Below are positions 53,563 through 63,830 of a DNA stretch of 64,000 nucleotides, in pieces. The position numbers and the translations under genes are program-made. Within the stretch, counting starts at the first letter, position 1; the number at the start of each line of letters is the position of its first letter. Under the pieces are notes generated by a model, which saw only the letters and a program-made list of their open reading frames with translations, ran no database searches and had not been told where the DNA came from. This stretch comes from Lachnospiraceae bacterium (GTDB lineage: Bacteria > Bacillota > Clostridia > Lachnospirales > Lachnospiraceae), in the NCBI GenBank assembly GCA_017453065.1, contig JAFTKW010000018.1, forward strand, positions 46,901 to 110,900, given 5' to 3'.

Positions 53563-54120
53563 ATGGAACAGAGAGAAAGGATTATTAATGCAGCGATTGA
53601 TGAGTTTGAGAGTAAGGGGCTTAAATTTACCATGGATGATGTGGCGAAGCGTTTGTATATGAGCAAGAAAACTCTCTATACCGTATTTAAGGATAAAGAA
53701 GAAATGCTCCTGGCTGTAGCAGACTACTGTTTTGCAGAGATTAAGAGAAGCGAACAGGAAGTGCTGAACAATTCCGATTTGGATACGGTCGATAAGATTA
53801 GACAGATTATTGTAGTAATGCCAGAGAGGTACCAAAACATAGGTCTTAACAACCTTTACCAGCTTAAAGACAAATACCCTGGTATTTACAAAAGAGTAGA
53901 AAATTATTTAGAAACGGATTGGGATGCAACTATTTATTTGCTTGAAAAGGGAATGGAAGAGGGAAAAATTCGCAAGGCTTCGATTCCAGTTATCAAGGGG
54001 ATGGTGGAGAGCACAATCGCTCATTTCATGTCTTCTGGTGTTTTGGTTGACAACGGGCTCTCTTATGAAGAAGGACTTAATGAAATGATCGATATCATTA
54101 TGAAAGGACTGGTGGTATAG
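53563..54120 (+). CDS. TetR-family regulator of the galactoside operon
   Basis: 185 residues. Helix-turn-helix at about 5-50 (MDDVAKRLYMSKKTLYTVFKDKEEM); the rest is the helical ligand domain, without a recognisable family. AAAGGAAC is the ribosome site. It lies 1 base before the GH2 gene, so all four genes are one operon. The operator at 53461-53498 is upstream. Control of galactosidase genes by a TetR rather than a LacI or AraC regulator is unusual. Confidence 0.9.
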   Translation: MEQRERIINAAIDEFESKGLKFTMDDVAKRLYMSKKTLYTVFKDKEEMLLAVADYCFAEIKRSEQEVLNNSDLDTVDKIRQIIVVMPERYQNIGLNNLYQLKDKYPGIYKRVENYLETDWDATIYLLEKGMEEGKIRKASIPVIKGMVESTIAHFMSSGVLVDNGLSYEEGLNEMIDIIMKGLVV

Positions 54121-54121
54121 C

Positions 54122-56647
54122 ATGAAGGGAAACAGAATTTATCTGAACAATGATTGGCTGTTTGGGGAAACCACAGGCCAGCAGTCTAAGCTGGTGAGAT
54201 TACCTCATACGACAGTAATCACTCCTCTTCATTATTTTGATGAAGGAGTTTATCAAAAAGACACCACTTATACGAGAATGATTGAGCCGTCCGAGTCATG
54301 GAGGGGGCAGCATGTATTACTTACTGTGGAGGGCGCAGCACATCTTTCTTATGTTTACTTAAATGATGAACTTTTATATACACACAATTGCGGCTATACA
54401 GCATACACCGTAGATTTGGCTTCTTATCTTAAGTGGGGGCAACCAAATAAACTGTCCATTCGTGTGGATAGCAGTGAAAAAATCAATCAGCCTCCTTTTG
54501 GCAGAGTGATTGATTACATGACTTACGGTGGGTTGTACAGAGAAGTCTATTTGGAAATCAAGCCTAGAGGATATATAAAGGATGTTTTCTTTCAGACAGG
54601 GAAATTAGAACTAAGCAAAGAGACACAGAAAGACTTTGAGCATGATAATTATTGTGCGCAGTGGTCGGCACAGGTGACTCTGGAGCAGAGGGCGGATGGA
54701 GAGGACAGCAGAGAGATTAGGCTAAAACAATTTCTGGTAGACCAGGAGGGGCAGAAGATTGATTTAACTGCCTTAAAAGAGAGCACGAAGCAATGCCAAG
54801 ATATGAGAGAACTGACGGCAAATGTAAAAGCGGGGGATGGACAGAGCGAAGAGATTCGTTTGATAGAGTATGAGACTGCGGGGGTTCACGCATGGCAAAT
54901 TGAAAATCCATCTTTGTACATACTGCATACACAGATTTGGGCTGGAGAAGAACTGCTGGACGAACGAGTAGACAGAGTGGGATTTCGAACAGTTGATTTT
55001 ACCGCAGATGGCTTTTTCCTAAATGGGCAGAAGGTAAAACTTCGAGGTTTGAACAGACATCAAAGTTATCCTTATGTGGGATATGCGATGCCTCAGTCTA
55101 TGCAGGAAAATGATGCGGAAATCTTAAAATGGGAGCTTAAGGTAAATGCAGTTAGAACCTCGCACTATCCACAGTCACATCATTTCCTGAATAGATGCGA
55201 TGAATTAGGTCTTTTGGTGTTTACGGAGATCCCAGGGTGGCAGCATATCGGAGATGAAGAGTGGAAGAAGCAGGCGGTGATAAATACCGAAGATATGGTA
55301 CTTCAATATCGAAATCATCCATCTATCTTTATGTGGGGTGTCAGGATCAATGAGTCTGCAGACGATGATGATTTTTACACAAAGACCAATGAAGTGGCGC
55401 ATAGGCTGGACGATACAAGACCTACCAGTGGCGTAAGATTTATTCAAAAGAGCCATTTGCTGGAGGACGTATATTCCTACAATGATTTTAGCCATGATGG
55501 AACAACCGCAGGATGCCTTGAACCAAAGCAGGTGACTACAGACTTAAAGAAAGGATATATGATTTCGGAGTTCAACGGACACATGTATCCGACCAAGGCA
55601 TTTGATTGTGAAGACCACAGAGTTGAACATTTCTTAAGACACGCAAGAGTAATGGATGGCTACTATGGGCAAGACGGAATTGCGGGAGGCTTTGGCTGGT
55701 GTATGTTTGATTACAACACACACAAGGACTTTGGAAGTGGCGACCGCATCTGCTATCACGGTGTGATGGATATGTTCCGAAATCCGAAACTGGCGGCTTA
55801 TTTGTACGCAGCACAAGGCGATGTGAGCCAGACCAATGCAGCCCAGGGCGGTGAAATTCAAAGTGGCGTAGAGGATGTGATTCTGGAAGTGTCTTCAGCC
55901 ATGGATATTGGCGAGCATCCAGCTTGTCTGATGAAAGATGTGTATGTCATCACCAACGCAGATCAAGTGAAGGCATACAAAAATGGTCAGTACATTGGAA
56001 CCTTTGATAGAAAGGACAGCCCATTCAAGAATTTGCCAAATGGCCCAATTTTGATAGATGATTTCATTGGAGATCTGATTGAAAAAGGAGAGGGCTTTAG
56101 CAAAAAGAAAGCCGCTGATATCAAAAAGGTACTTATGGCGGCAAACAAATATGGCTTGTCTCATCTACCGGTTTATGCTCTAGCATTGGCAGCAAAATGT
56201 ATTCTGTTTTATAGCATGAATATGGCAGAGGCAGTGGAGCTTTATAATAAATATGTTGGCAACTGGGGTGGCGAAGTGACTTCCTATCGCTTTGAGGCAA
56301 TCAAAGACGGAAAGGTTGTGAAGGTAGTAGAGCGCACACCAGTGAAGAAGGTAAGGCTTGAAGTGTCAACATCACATGCGCATTTAGTGGAAAAAGATAC
56401 CTATGATGTGGCGGCAATTCGAATTCAGGCGGTTAGCGAAAGTGGAATGAATCTTCCATTTTTCCAGGAGCCTCTTGTGCTGGAAACTACAGGAGATATT
56501 GAAATTGTTGGGCCAAGTATCATAGCTTTGTCTGGCGGTATGGGTGGTACATATATTAAGACAAAAAATGGCGCTGCAGGAGAAGGTACTCTTACAATCA
56601 GAGGACAGCAGACAGAGCCGGTAACAATCAGATTTGAACTGAATTAA
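54122..56647 (+). CDS. Glycoside hydrolase family 2, probable beta-galactosidase
   Basis: 841 residues. GH2 layout: sugar-binding jelly roll (about 5-155), Ig-like (about 190-300), TIM barrel (about 300-590), and C-terminal beta domains. Acid/base Glu411 in GVRINESADD and nucleophile Glu483 in MISEFNGH. Other marks: GLNRHQSYPYVGYA and NAVRTSHYPQS. No signal peptide, so it acts in the cytoplasm on imported sugars. Beta-galactosidase is the best guess, but beta-glucuronidase or beta-mannosidase cannot be excluded. It is immediately after tetR and before the transporter. Confidence 0.9.
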   Translation: MKGNRIYLNNDWLFGETTGQQSKLVRLPHTTVITPLHYFDEGVYQKDTTYTRMIEPSESWRGQHVLLTVEGAAHLSYVYLNDELLYTHNCGYTAYTVDLASYLKWGQPNKLSIRVDSSEKINQPPFGRVIDYMTYGGLYREVYLEIKPRGYIKDVFFQTGKLELSKETQKDFEHDNYCAQWSAQVTLEQRADGEDSREIRLKQFLVDQEGQKIDLTALKESTKQCQDMRELTANVKAGDGQSEEIRLIEYETAGVHAWQIENPSLYILHTQIWAGEELLDERVDRVGFRTVDFTADGFFLNGQKVKLRGLNRHQSYPYVGYAMPQSMQENDAEILKWELKVNAVRTSHYPQSHHFLNRCDELGLLVFTEIPGWQHIGDEEWKKQAVINTEDMVLQYRNHPSIFMWGVRINESADDDDFYTKTNEVAHRLDDTRPTSGVRFIQKSHLLEDVYSYNDFSHDGTTAGCLEPKQVTTDLKKGYMISEFNGHMYPTKAFDCEDHRVEHFLRHARVMDGYYGQDGIAGGFGWCMFDYNTHKDFGSGDRICYHGVMDMFRNPKLAAYLYAAQGDVSQTNAAQGGEIQSGVEDVILEVSSAMDIGEHPACLMKDVYVITNADQVKAYKNGQYIGTFDRKDSPFKNLPNGPILIDDFIGDLIEKGEGFSKKKAADIKKVLMAANKYGLSHLPVYALALAAKCILFYSMNMAEAVELYNKYVGNWGGEVTSYRFEAIKDGKVVKVVERTPVKKVRLEVSTSHAHLVEKDTYDVAAIRIQAVSESGMNLPFFQEPLVLETTGDIEIVGPSIIALSGGMGGTYIKTKNGAAGEGTLTIRGQQTEPVTIRFELN

Positions 56648-56679
56648 GAAAAGGTATTGATAAAGGGAAGGAAACGATT

Positions 56680-58047
56680 ATGAGATTAACAGGTAAGGAA
56701 AAAGCGGCTTATGGAATTGGAGCTGTGGGTAAGGATATGGTATATATGCTCACAGCAGGTTATGTATTGTATTATTTTCAGGATGTAATGGGCATCAGTG
56801 CGATTTTCACAGGAATGTTACTTATGGTGGCGCGTGTGTTTGATGCTCTCAATGACCCTATTATGGGTGTGATTGTAGCAAAAACCAAGACAAGATTTGG
56901 CAAATTTAGACCATGGCTTTTGATTGGAACTTTGATTAATGCAGTGGTCCTCTATCTGATGTTTGCCATTCCAGAAGGACTTACCGGGAATGCCTTGATG
57001 GCCTATGCGGCACTTTCTTATATCATGTGGGGAACAACTTATACCATGATGGATATCCCCTACTGGTCCATGATTCCAGCGTTCACTGCAGATGGAAAGG
57101 ACAGAGAAAGCCTTTCTACTCTGGGAAGAACCTGCGCAGGCGTTGGCTCAGCCATCATTACCGTTTTGACAGTAAAAGCAGTAGATATTCTGGGCGGTGG
57201 AGATGAAAGAGAAGGCTTTCGTCTGTTTGCCCTGATTGTAGCAGTTATCTTTTCTTTGACAGCGATTATTATGTGTGTGTGCATCAAGGAAAAATCTACT
57301 GTGGATATGGAGACAACCTCCATTGGAGAAATGTTTAAGGCGCTTTTCAGAAACGATCAGGCTGTAACAGTAGTAATCGCAATTGTATTAATCAACTGTT
57401 CCATTTACTTAACCAGTAACCTGGTTATTTATTTCTTTAAATATGATATCGGTGGCGCAGACTGGCAGAATGCTTATACCCTGTTTAACACCTTTGGCGG
57501 TGGAATACAGATTTTGTCTATGATGTTGTTTTACCCACTGCTTAGAAAGAAACTTTCAACTACGAATACTTTCAAATTCGGGCTTGGCGCAGCAGTAGTA
57601 GGTTATATCGTCCTTTTGGGACTTGCATGTACCGGTACGAAAAATATTGTGTTACTTTTGATACCTGGCTTCTTTATTTTTGCAGCAAATGGTATACTTA
57701 CTGTACTTACAACTGTGTTCTTAGCGAATAGCGTAGATTACGGTCAGTGGAAAAATGGTAGAAGAGAAGAAAGCGTGATTTTCTCTATGCAGACCTTCGT
57801 GGTGCAGCTTGCATCCGGTATTTCTGCTTTGCTTGCATCTATCTGCTTAGCAGTATTCAATATCAGTGACAATACAGAAATAGACGCTGTTTTGTCTACA
57901 CAGTCAGTGCTTGGCCTTAGATTTACCATGTCTATGGTGCCTGTAGTTGGACTGGTGATTGCATTCTTCTATTTTTCCAAGAAGTTCATCTTGACAGATG
58001 AAAAGGTAGCGGAAATTGCAGATTCATTGAAAGGAAAAGAATCATGA
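56680..58047 (+). CDS. GPH-family sugar cation symporter
   Basis: 455 residues, twelve membrane helices, of the glycoside-pentoside-hexuronide family (MelB/GusB). Family marks: RVFDALNDPIMGVIVAKTKT near the start, then FGKFRPWLLIGT and YIMWGTTYTMMDIPYWSMIP. Likely imports galactosides such as melibiose or raffinose-type sugars with Na+ or H+. Its stop codon overlaps the ATG of the alpha-galactosidase by four bases (ATGA), which implies coupled translation. Confidence 0.93.
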   Translation: MRLTGKEKAAYGIGAVGKDMVYMLTAGYVLYYFQDVMGISAIFTGMLLMVARVFDALNDPIMGVIVAKTKTRFGKFRPWLLIGTLINAVVLYLMFAIPEGLTGNALMAYAALSYIMWGTTYTMMDIPYWSMIPAFTADGKDRESLSTLGRTCAGVGSAIITVLTVKAVDILGGGDEREGFRLFALIVAVIFSLTAIIMCVCIKEKSTVDMETTSIGEMFKALFRNDQAVTVVIAIVLINCSIYLTSNLVIYFFKYDIGGADWQNAYTLFNTFGGGIQILSMMLFYPLLRKKLSTTNTFKFGLGAAVVGYIVLLGLACTGTKNIVLLLIPGFFIFAANGILTVLTTVFLANSVDYGQWKNGRREESVIFSMQTFVVQLASGISALLASICLAVFNISDNTEIDAVLSTQSVLGLRFTMSMVPVVGLVIAFFYFSKKFILTDEKVAEIADSLKGKES

Positions 58048-60473
58048 TTAGACAGGTAGATAAAGTCTTTCTACTAGAAACAGATCATACTTCTTATGTA
58101 ATGCAGATTGCGGATACAGGGCATGTGGAGCATCTATACTATGGTGCGAAACTGGGCCTTGGTCTGGAACTAGCAGGTGCAGACCAGCAGCTGGAGGACC
58201 AGATTTGGAATAGCAGTATTAGAGCGCTTACTCAAAAGCGCAGTAATAACAATGGATGCTCCATCGCCTATGATTTGGAGCATCCTGCCCTCTCCACCAA
58301 TGACATGAGTTTGGAAGTGTCGGCATTGGGCACGGGGGATTATAGACAGCCTTTCTTACAGATTGTCTGGGAAGATGGTAGCAGAACCAGCGACTTCGTG
58401 TTTGAAAAAGCACAGATCGTGGATGGGAAACCAGCCATAGAGGGATTGCCATCTGCGTATGATCAGACTGGCAAAGCGCAGACCTTGATTTTGACTTTGA
58501 AGGAAAAATACAAGCCAGTTCGCTTAGAGTTGGCCTACGGTGTATTCCCAGAATGTGATGCCATTACTAGAAGTGCCAAACTTTACAACGATGGAGCGCA
58601 GCCAATTGAAATTGCCAAAATCATGAGTATGCAGTTGGATTTGGATGGTCAGAATTTTGTGATGACCAGCTTCAGAGGCGACTGGGCGAGAGAGATGAAT
58701 CGCGTGGATGTGGAAGCACTGAGTATGGTTGTGAATACCACTAGAACAGGAAATTCCTCCAATCATGCCAATCCTTTTGTCATGCTTTGTGCAAAGGGAA
58801 CAGGTGAGACCAGCGGTGAGGGCTATGGATTTAACTTGATTTATTCTGGAAATCACTATGAGGCTGCAGAAGCCAGCAGTCAGGGCAAAACTCGATTTGT
58901 GGCAGGAATCAGCCCAGAGGACTTTGGCTGGATACTAGACCCAGGTGAAAGTTTCCAAACCCCAGAAGCAGTGATGACATATACAGGACATGGATATAGA
59001 GAACTGTCAGAGCATATGCATGGCTTTGTCAGAGAACATATTGTGCGCGGACACTGGAAAAACAAGGTGCGCCCGATTCTTTTGAATTCCTGGGAGGCTT
59101 CTTACTTTAAGTTTACAGAAAGTAAGCTTCTGAGTCTTGCCAAAGCAGGAAAGGAAGCTGGCATAGAACTGTTTGTCATGGATGATGGATGGTTTGGAGA
59201 GCGCAACGACGATACCAGTTCCCTAGGTGACTGGGTGGAAAACCGCAAGAAACTTCCGGACGGTGTCAAAGGTCTTGCAGACAAGATCAATGCGATGGGC
59301 ATGGATTTTGGTATCTGGGTAGAGCCAGAGATGGTAAATGAAAATTCAAATCTCTATAGAGAGCATCCAGACTGGGCGGTGCGTATCCCAGACAGAAACC
59401 ATGGATTGGGAAGAAACCAGATGATTTTGGATTTGACCAGGACAGAGGTTCAGGATTACTTGATCGAGTCTATGACAAAGGTATTCTCCCTGGGCAATAT
59501 CGCTTATGTGAAGTGGGATATGAATCGCAACTTCTCCGATGTATATTCACTGGCACTTCCTAAGGAAAGACAGGCGGAGTTTATCCACAGATATATGCTT
59601 GGACTATATAGAGTGATGGATACCTTATGCAAGGCATTTCCACAGATTTTGTTTGAAGGATGTGCATCTGGAGGAAATCGCTTCGACTTAGGTATGCTTT
59701 GCTATATGCCTCAGATTTGGGGAAGTGATGATACCGATGCAATCTGCAGAGCCTATATCCAAAATGGGTACAGCTATGGCTACCCGCAGACGGTGTTTGG
59801 AGCGCATGTGTCAGAATGCCCAAATCATCAAACCTTGAGAGAAACTCCTTTGGAGACCAGATTTGCAGTTGCCTCTTTCGGAGTGCTTGGCTATGAGTGT
59901 AACTTAGGTGAGATGCACAAAGAGGATTTGCAGGAAATCAAAGTGCAGATTGAGATATATAAAAAGTGGAGAGAGACCTTGTTCTTTGGGCAGTGGTATC
60001 GTATCGGTGGTAGTCTTGTTGGAGATATGGCACAGGTGGACAAGACACCAAATCGCAATTTGATTGAATGGCAGATTGTTTCACCTGACAAATCAAAATC
60101 CGTGGCCATGATGGTACAGGAAACTGTGAAGCCTCATACTAGCCATTTGAAACTGCGATTGACAGGGCTGGATGACAAGAAACTTTATCATGTAACAGGT
60201 AGAACCATAAAGCTGGATATCAAGAAATTCGGTGGCTTGGTGAATATGATAGCACCTATTCATATTAAGCAAGATTCTCTGATGCACAATGCCATTGCTA
60301 AATTTGTGAAACTAGATGGGGAAACTGAGGACTACACATTAAGCGGCAGTCTGCTAAATCGTGCAGGACTGGAATTGGCACAGAGCTTTGCAGGAACAGG
60401 TCTTGGAGAGAATACTAGAGTATATCAGGATTTTGATTCCAGGATGTATTTCCTAGAGGAAGTAAAGGCTTGA
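58044..60473 (+). CDS. Alpha-galactosidase, GH36
   Basis: 809 residues, cytoplasmic. It removes alpha-linked galactose from melibiose and raffinose-type oligosaccharides. The N-terminal beta-sandwich (about 1-330) precedes the TIM barrel with nucleophile Asp492 (YVKWDMNRNFSD) and acid/base Asp562 (GSDDTDA). DDGWFGERNDD near 378 is the substrate-binding loop. The usual Asn of SDNTD is Asp here. Last gene of the tetR-GH2-GPH operon. Confidence 0.95.
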   Translation: MIRQVDKVFLLETDHTSYVMQIADTGHVEHLYYGAKLGLGLELAGADQQLEDQIWNSSIRALTQKRSNNNGCSIAYDLEHPALSTNDMSLEVSALGTGDYRQPFLQIVWEDGSRTSDFVFEKAQIVDGKPAIEGLPSAYDQTGKAQTLILTLKEKYKPVRLELAYGVFPECDAITRSAKLYNDGAQPIEIAKIMSMQLDLDGQNFVMTSFRGDWAREMNRVDVEALSMVVNTTRTGNSSNHANPFVMLCAKGTGETSGEGYGFNLIYSGNHYEAAEASSQGKTRFVAGISPEDFGWILDPGESFQTPEAVMTYTGHGYRELSEHMHGFVREHIVRGHWKNKVRPILLNSWEASYFKFTESKLLSLAKAGKEAGIELFVMDDGWFGERNDDTSSLGDWVENRKKLPDGVKGLADKINAMGMDFGIWVEPEMVNENSNLYREHPDWAVRIPDRNHGLGRNQMILDLTRTEVQDYLIESMTKVFSLGNIAYVKWDMNRNFSDVYSLALPKERQAEFIHRYMLGLYRVMDTLCKAFPQILFEGCASGGNRFDLGMLCYMPQIWGSDDTDAICRAYIQNGYSYGYPQTVFGAHVSECPNHQTLRETPLETRFAVASFGVLGYECNLGEMHKEDLQEIKVQIEIYKKWRETLFFGQWYRIGGSLVGDMAQVDKTPNRNLIEWQIVSPDKSKSVAMMVQETVKPHTSHLKLRLTGLDDKKLYHVTGRTIKLDIKKFGGLVNMIAPIHIKQDSLMHNAIAKFVKLDGETEDYTLSGSLLNRAGLELAQSFAGTGLGENTRVYQDFDSRMYFLEEVKA

Positions 60474-60543
60474 TTTTGCTACGAAAATCTCTTAAGTAAC
60501 TTGTTAAGTAAAGTGTCACAATCAAACAATTTTAACTGCTTAG

Positions 60544-60589
60544 AATAATTAGGCAAATTTACAGAAAAAATGTAGATTTGCCTATTATT
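60544..60589 (+). other. Long hairpin downstream of the galactoside operon
   Basis: AATAATTAGGCAAATTTACA (60544-60563) pairs with TGTAGATTTGCCTATTATT (60571-60589) over 19 bp with one wobble and one bulge; the loop is GAAAAAA. Only a short T-poor sequence follows, so as a terminator it is weak. The 60474-60659 gap holds nothing else recognised. Confidence 0.6.
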
Positions 60590-60659
60590 ATGGAAAAATT
60601 TATGGGAATATGGTACTATAAATAAGAGATTATGGAATAAATGTTGGGGGTTTGTGACC

Positions 60660-62480
60660 ATGATGAAGCTGAAATTACCAAAGACAGAAAAAGTGAAGGA
60701 ACCTAAGGCACCAAAAGCAACAAAAGAGAAAAAGGTAAAAGTGGATAAGAAGGGGGTTCCTAAAGAGACAAAGGGAAGATTTAACCTACACTCTGTAGCA
60801 GCCAAAATGATGATGCTGACAGAGATTCCTATATTGTTCATTTGTTTGATCCTGGCCGTGTTTAGCATCAGCAAATTACAGGCTAGTATAGAAGAACAGA
60901 TTGAAAAATCACTTAAGATTGTGGCATCCAGTGTAAATGAGACTTATACCAGCCTATATGAAGGCGATTACGCGATGGAACAAGGTGGCACGGTGACCAA
61001 AGGTGGTGTGACGCTGACAGGAGAAACCCAGCTCATTGATGCGCTGAAGGAGAAGACAGATTTTGATGTATCTTTCATCTTCGAACGCTCTAGAATGATT
61101 ACAACACTTCGCAGAGATGGTGGACCTCGTATCAACGGAACATCAGCAGATAAGTCTGTATATGCCAAAACAGAGACTGGCGAGGAAGTGTTCTTAAAAG
61201 GCATCGATATTTCGGGAACAAACTATTACGCATATTATCAGCCAATCTATAATTCAGATGGCTCTGTAATTGGTACGATTGAGGTGTGCACCCGAAGTGC
61301 AGAGGTAAAAAGTTTAATTGGCGGACAGACTGTGCAGATTGCACTGGTAAGTGTGGTGCTGGCAGTTCTAGCTGGCGCTTTGGTTTGGATTATGTCCCAG
61401 CGTATGGTAGTAACCATGAAGTCCACGAAGCATTTCTTGCAGAAGATTATGAATGGTAAGTTGGACAATGAGGCCAAGGCGAAACATGTGGGTCGTAGAG
61501 ATGAACTTGGCGATATCTATCGTATTGTTGTGAAATTGCAGGATACCTTGCGTATCATCATGGACGATATCAAGGAATCCTCTGAAAACATGATTCAGTC
61601 TGCAGACAAACTAACCAATGTAGCACAGACCACAGGAGCCAATATGGAAGATGTAAATCGCGCTATGTTGGATATCACAGAAGGAGCCAAGAGTCAAGCG
61701 GTTAGTGTAAATGAAGCAGATGACAATATTCAGAGTATGGATCAGCAAATCAGACTGATTACCGAAGAAGTGGAACAGCTTGCGGACTATGCAGAGGAAA
61801 TGGCGGATGCAGAAAAAGCATCTGAAGCGATTACAGAAGAATTAGCACAGCAGGGACTTCGAACGAAGGACGCAGTAGGTAGAGTAGCAAAACAGATTCA
61901 GGAGATGAATCAATCTGTACAGAGCATCATAGAAGCAGTTACGATCATCCAGACCATCGCAGACGAGACTGATTTGTTGTCCCTCAATGCAAGCATTGAG
62001 GCTGCGAGAGCAGGAGAGGCTGGAAGAGGTTTTGCAGTTGTTGCAGAGCAAATCTCCAAGCTGGCAGACCAGTCCAATCGTTCTGCACAGGATATTGAAA
62101 ATCTGCTTACCAGCGTAGGTGCTCTTTCTGACCAAGTGACAGAGATTATGTCTCAGCTGGAAGAAAGTGTAGAAGTACAACAGCAGAAATTGGATGAAAC
62201 CAAGGTGAAGTATGCGGCAGTTGCTTCCGGTGTAGAAAATTCCTTAACCAATATCGAAACTATCAAGGGTAAGATGGAGATGCTTCGTGAGTCTGGCGAA
62301 GCTATCCTGGATATCATGAGAGGTTTGGCTGCTATTTCAGAAGAGAACGCTGCATCAGCAGACAATACCCTTGAAGTATTTGGTGAAGTCAACGAGACCA
62401 TGGGAGAATTGAACACCTCCTCTATGGATCTAGTAGAACTTGCAGATAAGTTGCAAGAAGCGGTGGCGGTATTTAAATAA
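60660..62480 (+). CDS. Methyl-accepting chemotaxis protein with basic N-terminus
   Basis: 606 residues from the ATG at 60660 (GGGGG 8-10 bases upstream; a GTG 6 bases earlier is possible). The first 45 residues are Lys-rich and cytoplasmic. Helices at about 55-75 and 219-242 bracket a single Cache-like sensor (FDVSFIFERSRMITTLRR, YYAYYQPIYNSDGSVIGTIE). HAMP and the signalling domain follow, tip [20 protein letters not shown] near 437. ADETDLL replaces the ADQTNLL of the first receptor. Ligand unknown. Confidence 0.93.
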   Translation: MMKLKLPKTEKVKEPKAPKATKEKKVKVDKKGVPKETKGRFNLHSVAAKMMMLTEIPILFICLILAVFSISKLQASIEEQIEKSLKIVASSVNETYTSLYEGDYAMEQGGTVTKGGVTLTGETQLIDALKEKTDFDVSFIFERSRMITTLRRDGGPRINGTSADKSVYAKTETGEEVFLKGIDISGTNYYAYYQPIYNSDGSVIGTIEVCTRSAEVKSLIGGQTVQIALVSVVLAVLAGALVWIMSQRMVVTMKSTKHFLQKIMNGKLDNEAKAKHVGRRDELGDIYRIVVKLQDTLRIIMDDIKESSENMIQSADKLTNVAQTTGANMEDVNRAMLDITEGAKSQAVSVNEADDNIQSMDQQIRLITEEVEQLADYAEEMADAEKASEAITEELAQQGLRTKDAVGRVAKQIQEMNQSVQSIIEAVTIIQTIADETDLLSLNASIEAARAGEAGRGFAVVAEQISKLADQSNRSAQDIENLLTSVGALSDQVTEIMSQLEESVEVQQQKLDETKVKYAAVASGVENSLTNIETIKGKMEMLRESGEAILDIMRGLAAISEENAASADNTLEVFGEVNETMGELNTSSMDLVELADKLQEAVAVFK

Positions 62481-62521
62481 TCCAAATTATTTTCATAATG
62501 AAAAAGGTGTGATAATATGAA

Positions 62522-62551
62522 GAGGTCGACTGATGAGTCGGCCTCTTTCTT
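62522..62551 (+). terminator. Terminator of the third chemoreceptor
   Basis: GAGGTCGACT pairs with AGTCGGCCTC with one wobble, loop GATG, then TTTCTT. Confidence 0.85.
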
Positions 62552-62580
62552 GCTGACAAGTCAACAAGAAAGCACTCCGT

Positions 62581-62689
62581 GAGATGCGCACTCGTGCGAG
62601 AAGAAGGTTTGTCGCAAGCGACCGCACTCGGCGCAAGAGTTCTGCAAGCAGAACTCTATATTTATGGGCTGTGAAAAGGTGGTTTTTGC
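62581..62689 (+). repeat. 109-bp hairpin-rich intergenic element, copy B
   Basis: Starts GAGATGCGCA; contains GTCGCAAGCGAC and the perfect stem GAGTTCTGC/GCAGAACTC, then ATGGGCTGTGAAAAGGT and TTTTTGC. The order and spacing match copy A (15896-16005). A hairpin CTTTCTTG/CAAGAAAG (62544-62572) lies just before. The remaining gap to 62812 contains an AGTTGC/GCAACT pair and GTCCCACGGGGAG but nothing I can name. Confidence 0.55.
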
Positions 62690-62812
62690 TGAGTTGCAAC
62701 CGTCAGTTGACAAAGTTCCAAGGGAAGTTGGTAGTACGCAACTGTAAAGAAGGGTATGGTTGAGGTACAAAAACAAACACGTCCCACGGGGAGTAAGATA
62801 AGGAGAATAAAA

Positions 62813-63802
62813 ATGATTTTAGCAGAAAAAATTATGGCACTAAGAAAAAAGAACGGATGGTCTCAGGAGGAACTGGCAGAGAAAGTTGGAGTATCCAGAC
62901 AGTCCGTAAGTAAATGGGAAAGCATGCAGTCTATTCCAGATTTAGACAAGATTCTTTTGTTGGCTCAGGTTTTTGGCGTAAGCACCGATTACTTATTAAA
63001 AGAAGAGATGGGAGAAGAGGAAAGAGTTGTTTATCCTGATAAACCAGAAGAAGGAAGCGCAAGAAGAGTTTCCATGGAAGAAGCTAATGAATTTATCAAA
63101 GTAAAGAAAGAAACTTCCAATAAGATTGCATTTGGAGTAATGCTTTGCATCCTGTCTCCAATGTGTATCATCCTGATGCCTGAACTTGCACTGGCAGGTA
63201 TCTGGGCAGTTCCAGAACATGTGGCAGAAGCATTGGCACTTGGATTTTTACTTATCTTGATTGCCACAGCGGTAGCAATCTTTATTGCTTGCGGTATGAA
63301 GACCAACAAGTTTGAGTACTTAGACACAGAAGTGATTGATACAGAGTATGGTGTGGCTAGCATGGTAAAGGAAAAGAAGAATGCTCTTCAGCCAGCTTTT
63401 ACAAGAAACGTGGTACTTGGCGTAAGCCTTTGTATCTTGGCAGTGATTCCACTGATTACCGTTTCCTGCATTACTGAAAATGAAGTAGTCATCGTATGTA
63501 TGGTAGATTTACTTCTTTTGTTGGTAGCGACTGCAGTATTCTTGTTCATTAGTGTTGGTATTGAGTGGGAAAGCTACAAGAAACTTCTTCAGGAAGATGA
63601 TTACAGCCCAGCGGCAAAGACACAGAGCAAAAAGAACCAGCCTTATGTGACAGTATATTGGTTGCTCGCAACAACAATCTTTTTGGCTTGGAGCTTTATT
63701 ACCAATGACTGGGGACGCACTTGGATTGTGTGGCCTATCGCTGGAGTGCTTTTTGGTGTAGTAATTACAATCGTAAATATATTTGCGAAGAAAAATGACT
63801 AA
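62813..63802 (+). CDS. XRE-type regulator fused to a membrane domain
   Basis: 329 residues from the ATG at 62813 (AAGGAGAA upstream; an ATG at 62756 lacks a site). The N-terminal ~65 residues are a Cro/C1 helix-turn-helix ([40 protein letters not shown]). After a charged linker come two helix pairs (about 122-142 and 153-182, 215-235 and 242-265) and two more near 290 and 308-323. Such fusions in Firmicutes are thought to sense membrane state and act on nearby genes; target and signal are unknown. Confidence 0.9.
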   Translation: MILAEKIMALRKKNGWSQEELAEKVGVSRQSVSKWESMQSIPDLDKILLLAQVFGVSTDYLLKEEMGEEERVVYPDKPEEGSARRVSMEEANEFIKVKKETSNKIAFGVMLCILSPMCIILMPELALAGIWAVPEHVAEALALGFLLILIATAVAIFIACGMKTNKFEYLDTEVIDTEYGVASMVKEKKNALQPAFTRNVVLGVSLCILAVIPLITVSCITENEVVIVCMVDLLLLLVATAVFLFISVGIEWESYKKLLQEDDYSPAAKTQSKKNQPYVTVYWLLATTIFLAWSFITNDWGRTWIVWPIAGVLFGVVITIVNIFAKKND

Positions 63803-63830
63803 TAGAAATGAATGAAGCGAGGCATCTAGA

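Noticed and set aside
62690-62812. Possible tRNA or cyclic di-GMP riboswitch before the XRE gene
   Set aside because: GTCCCACGGGG looked suggestive, but no cloverleaf and no GEMM core could be assembled.
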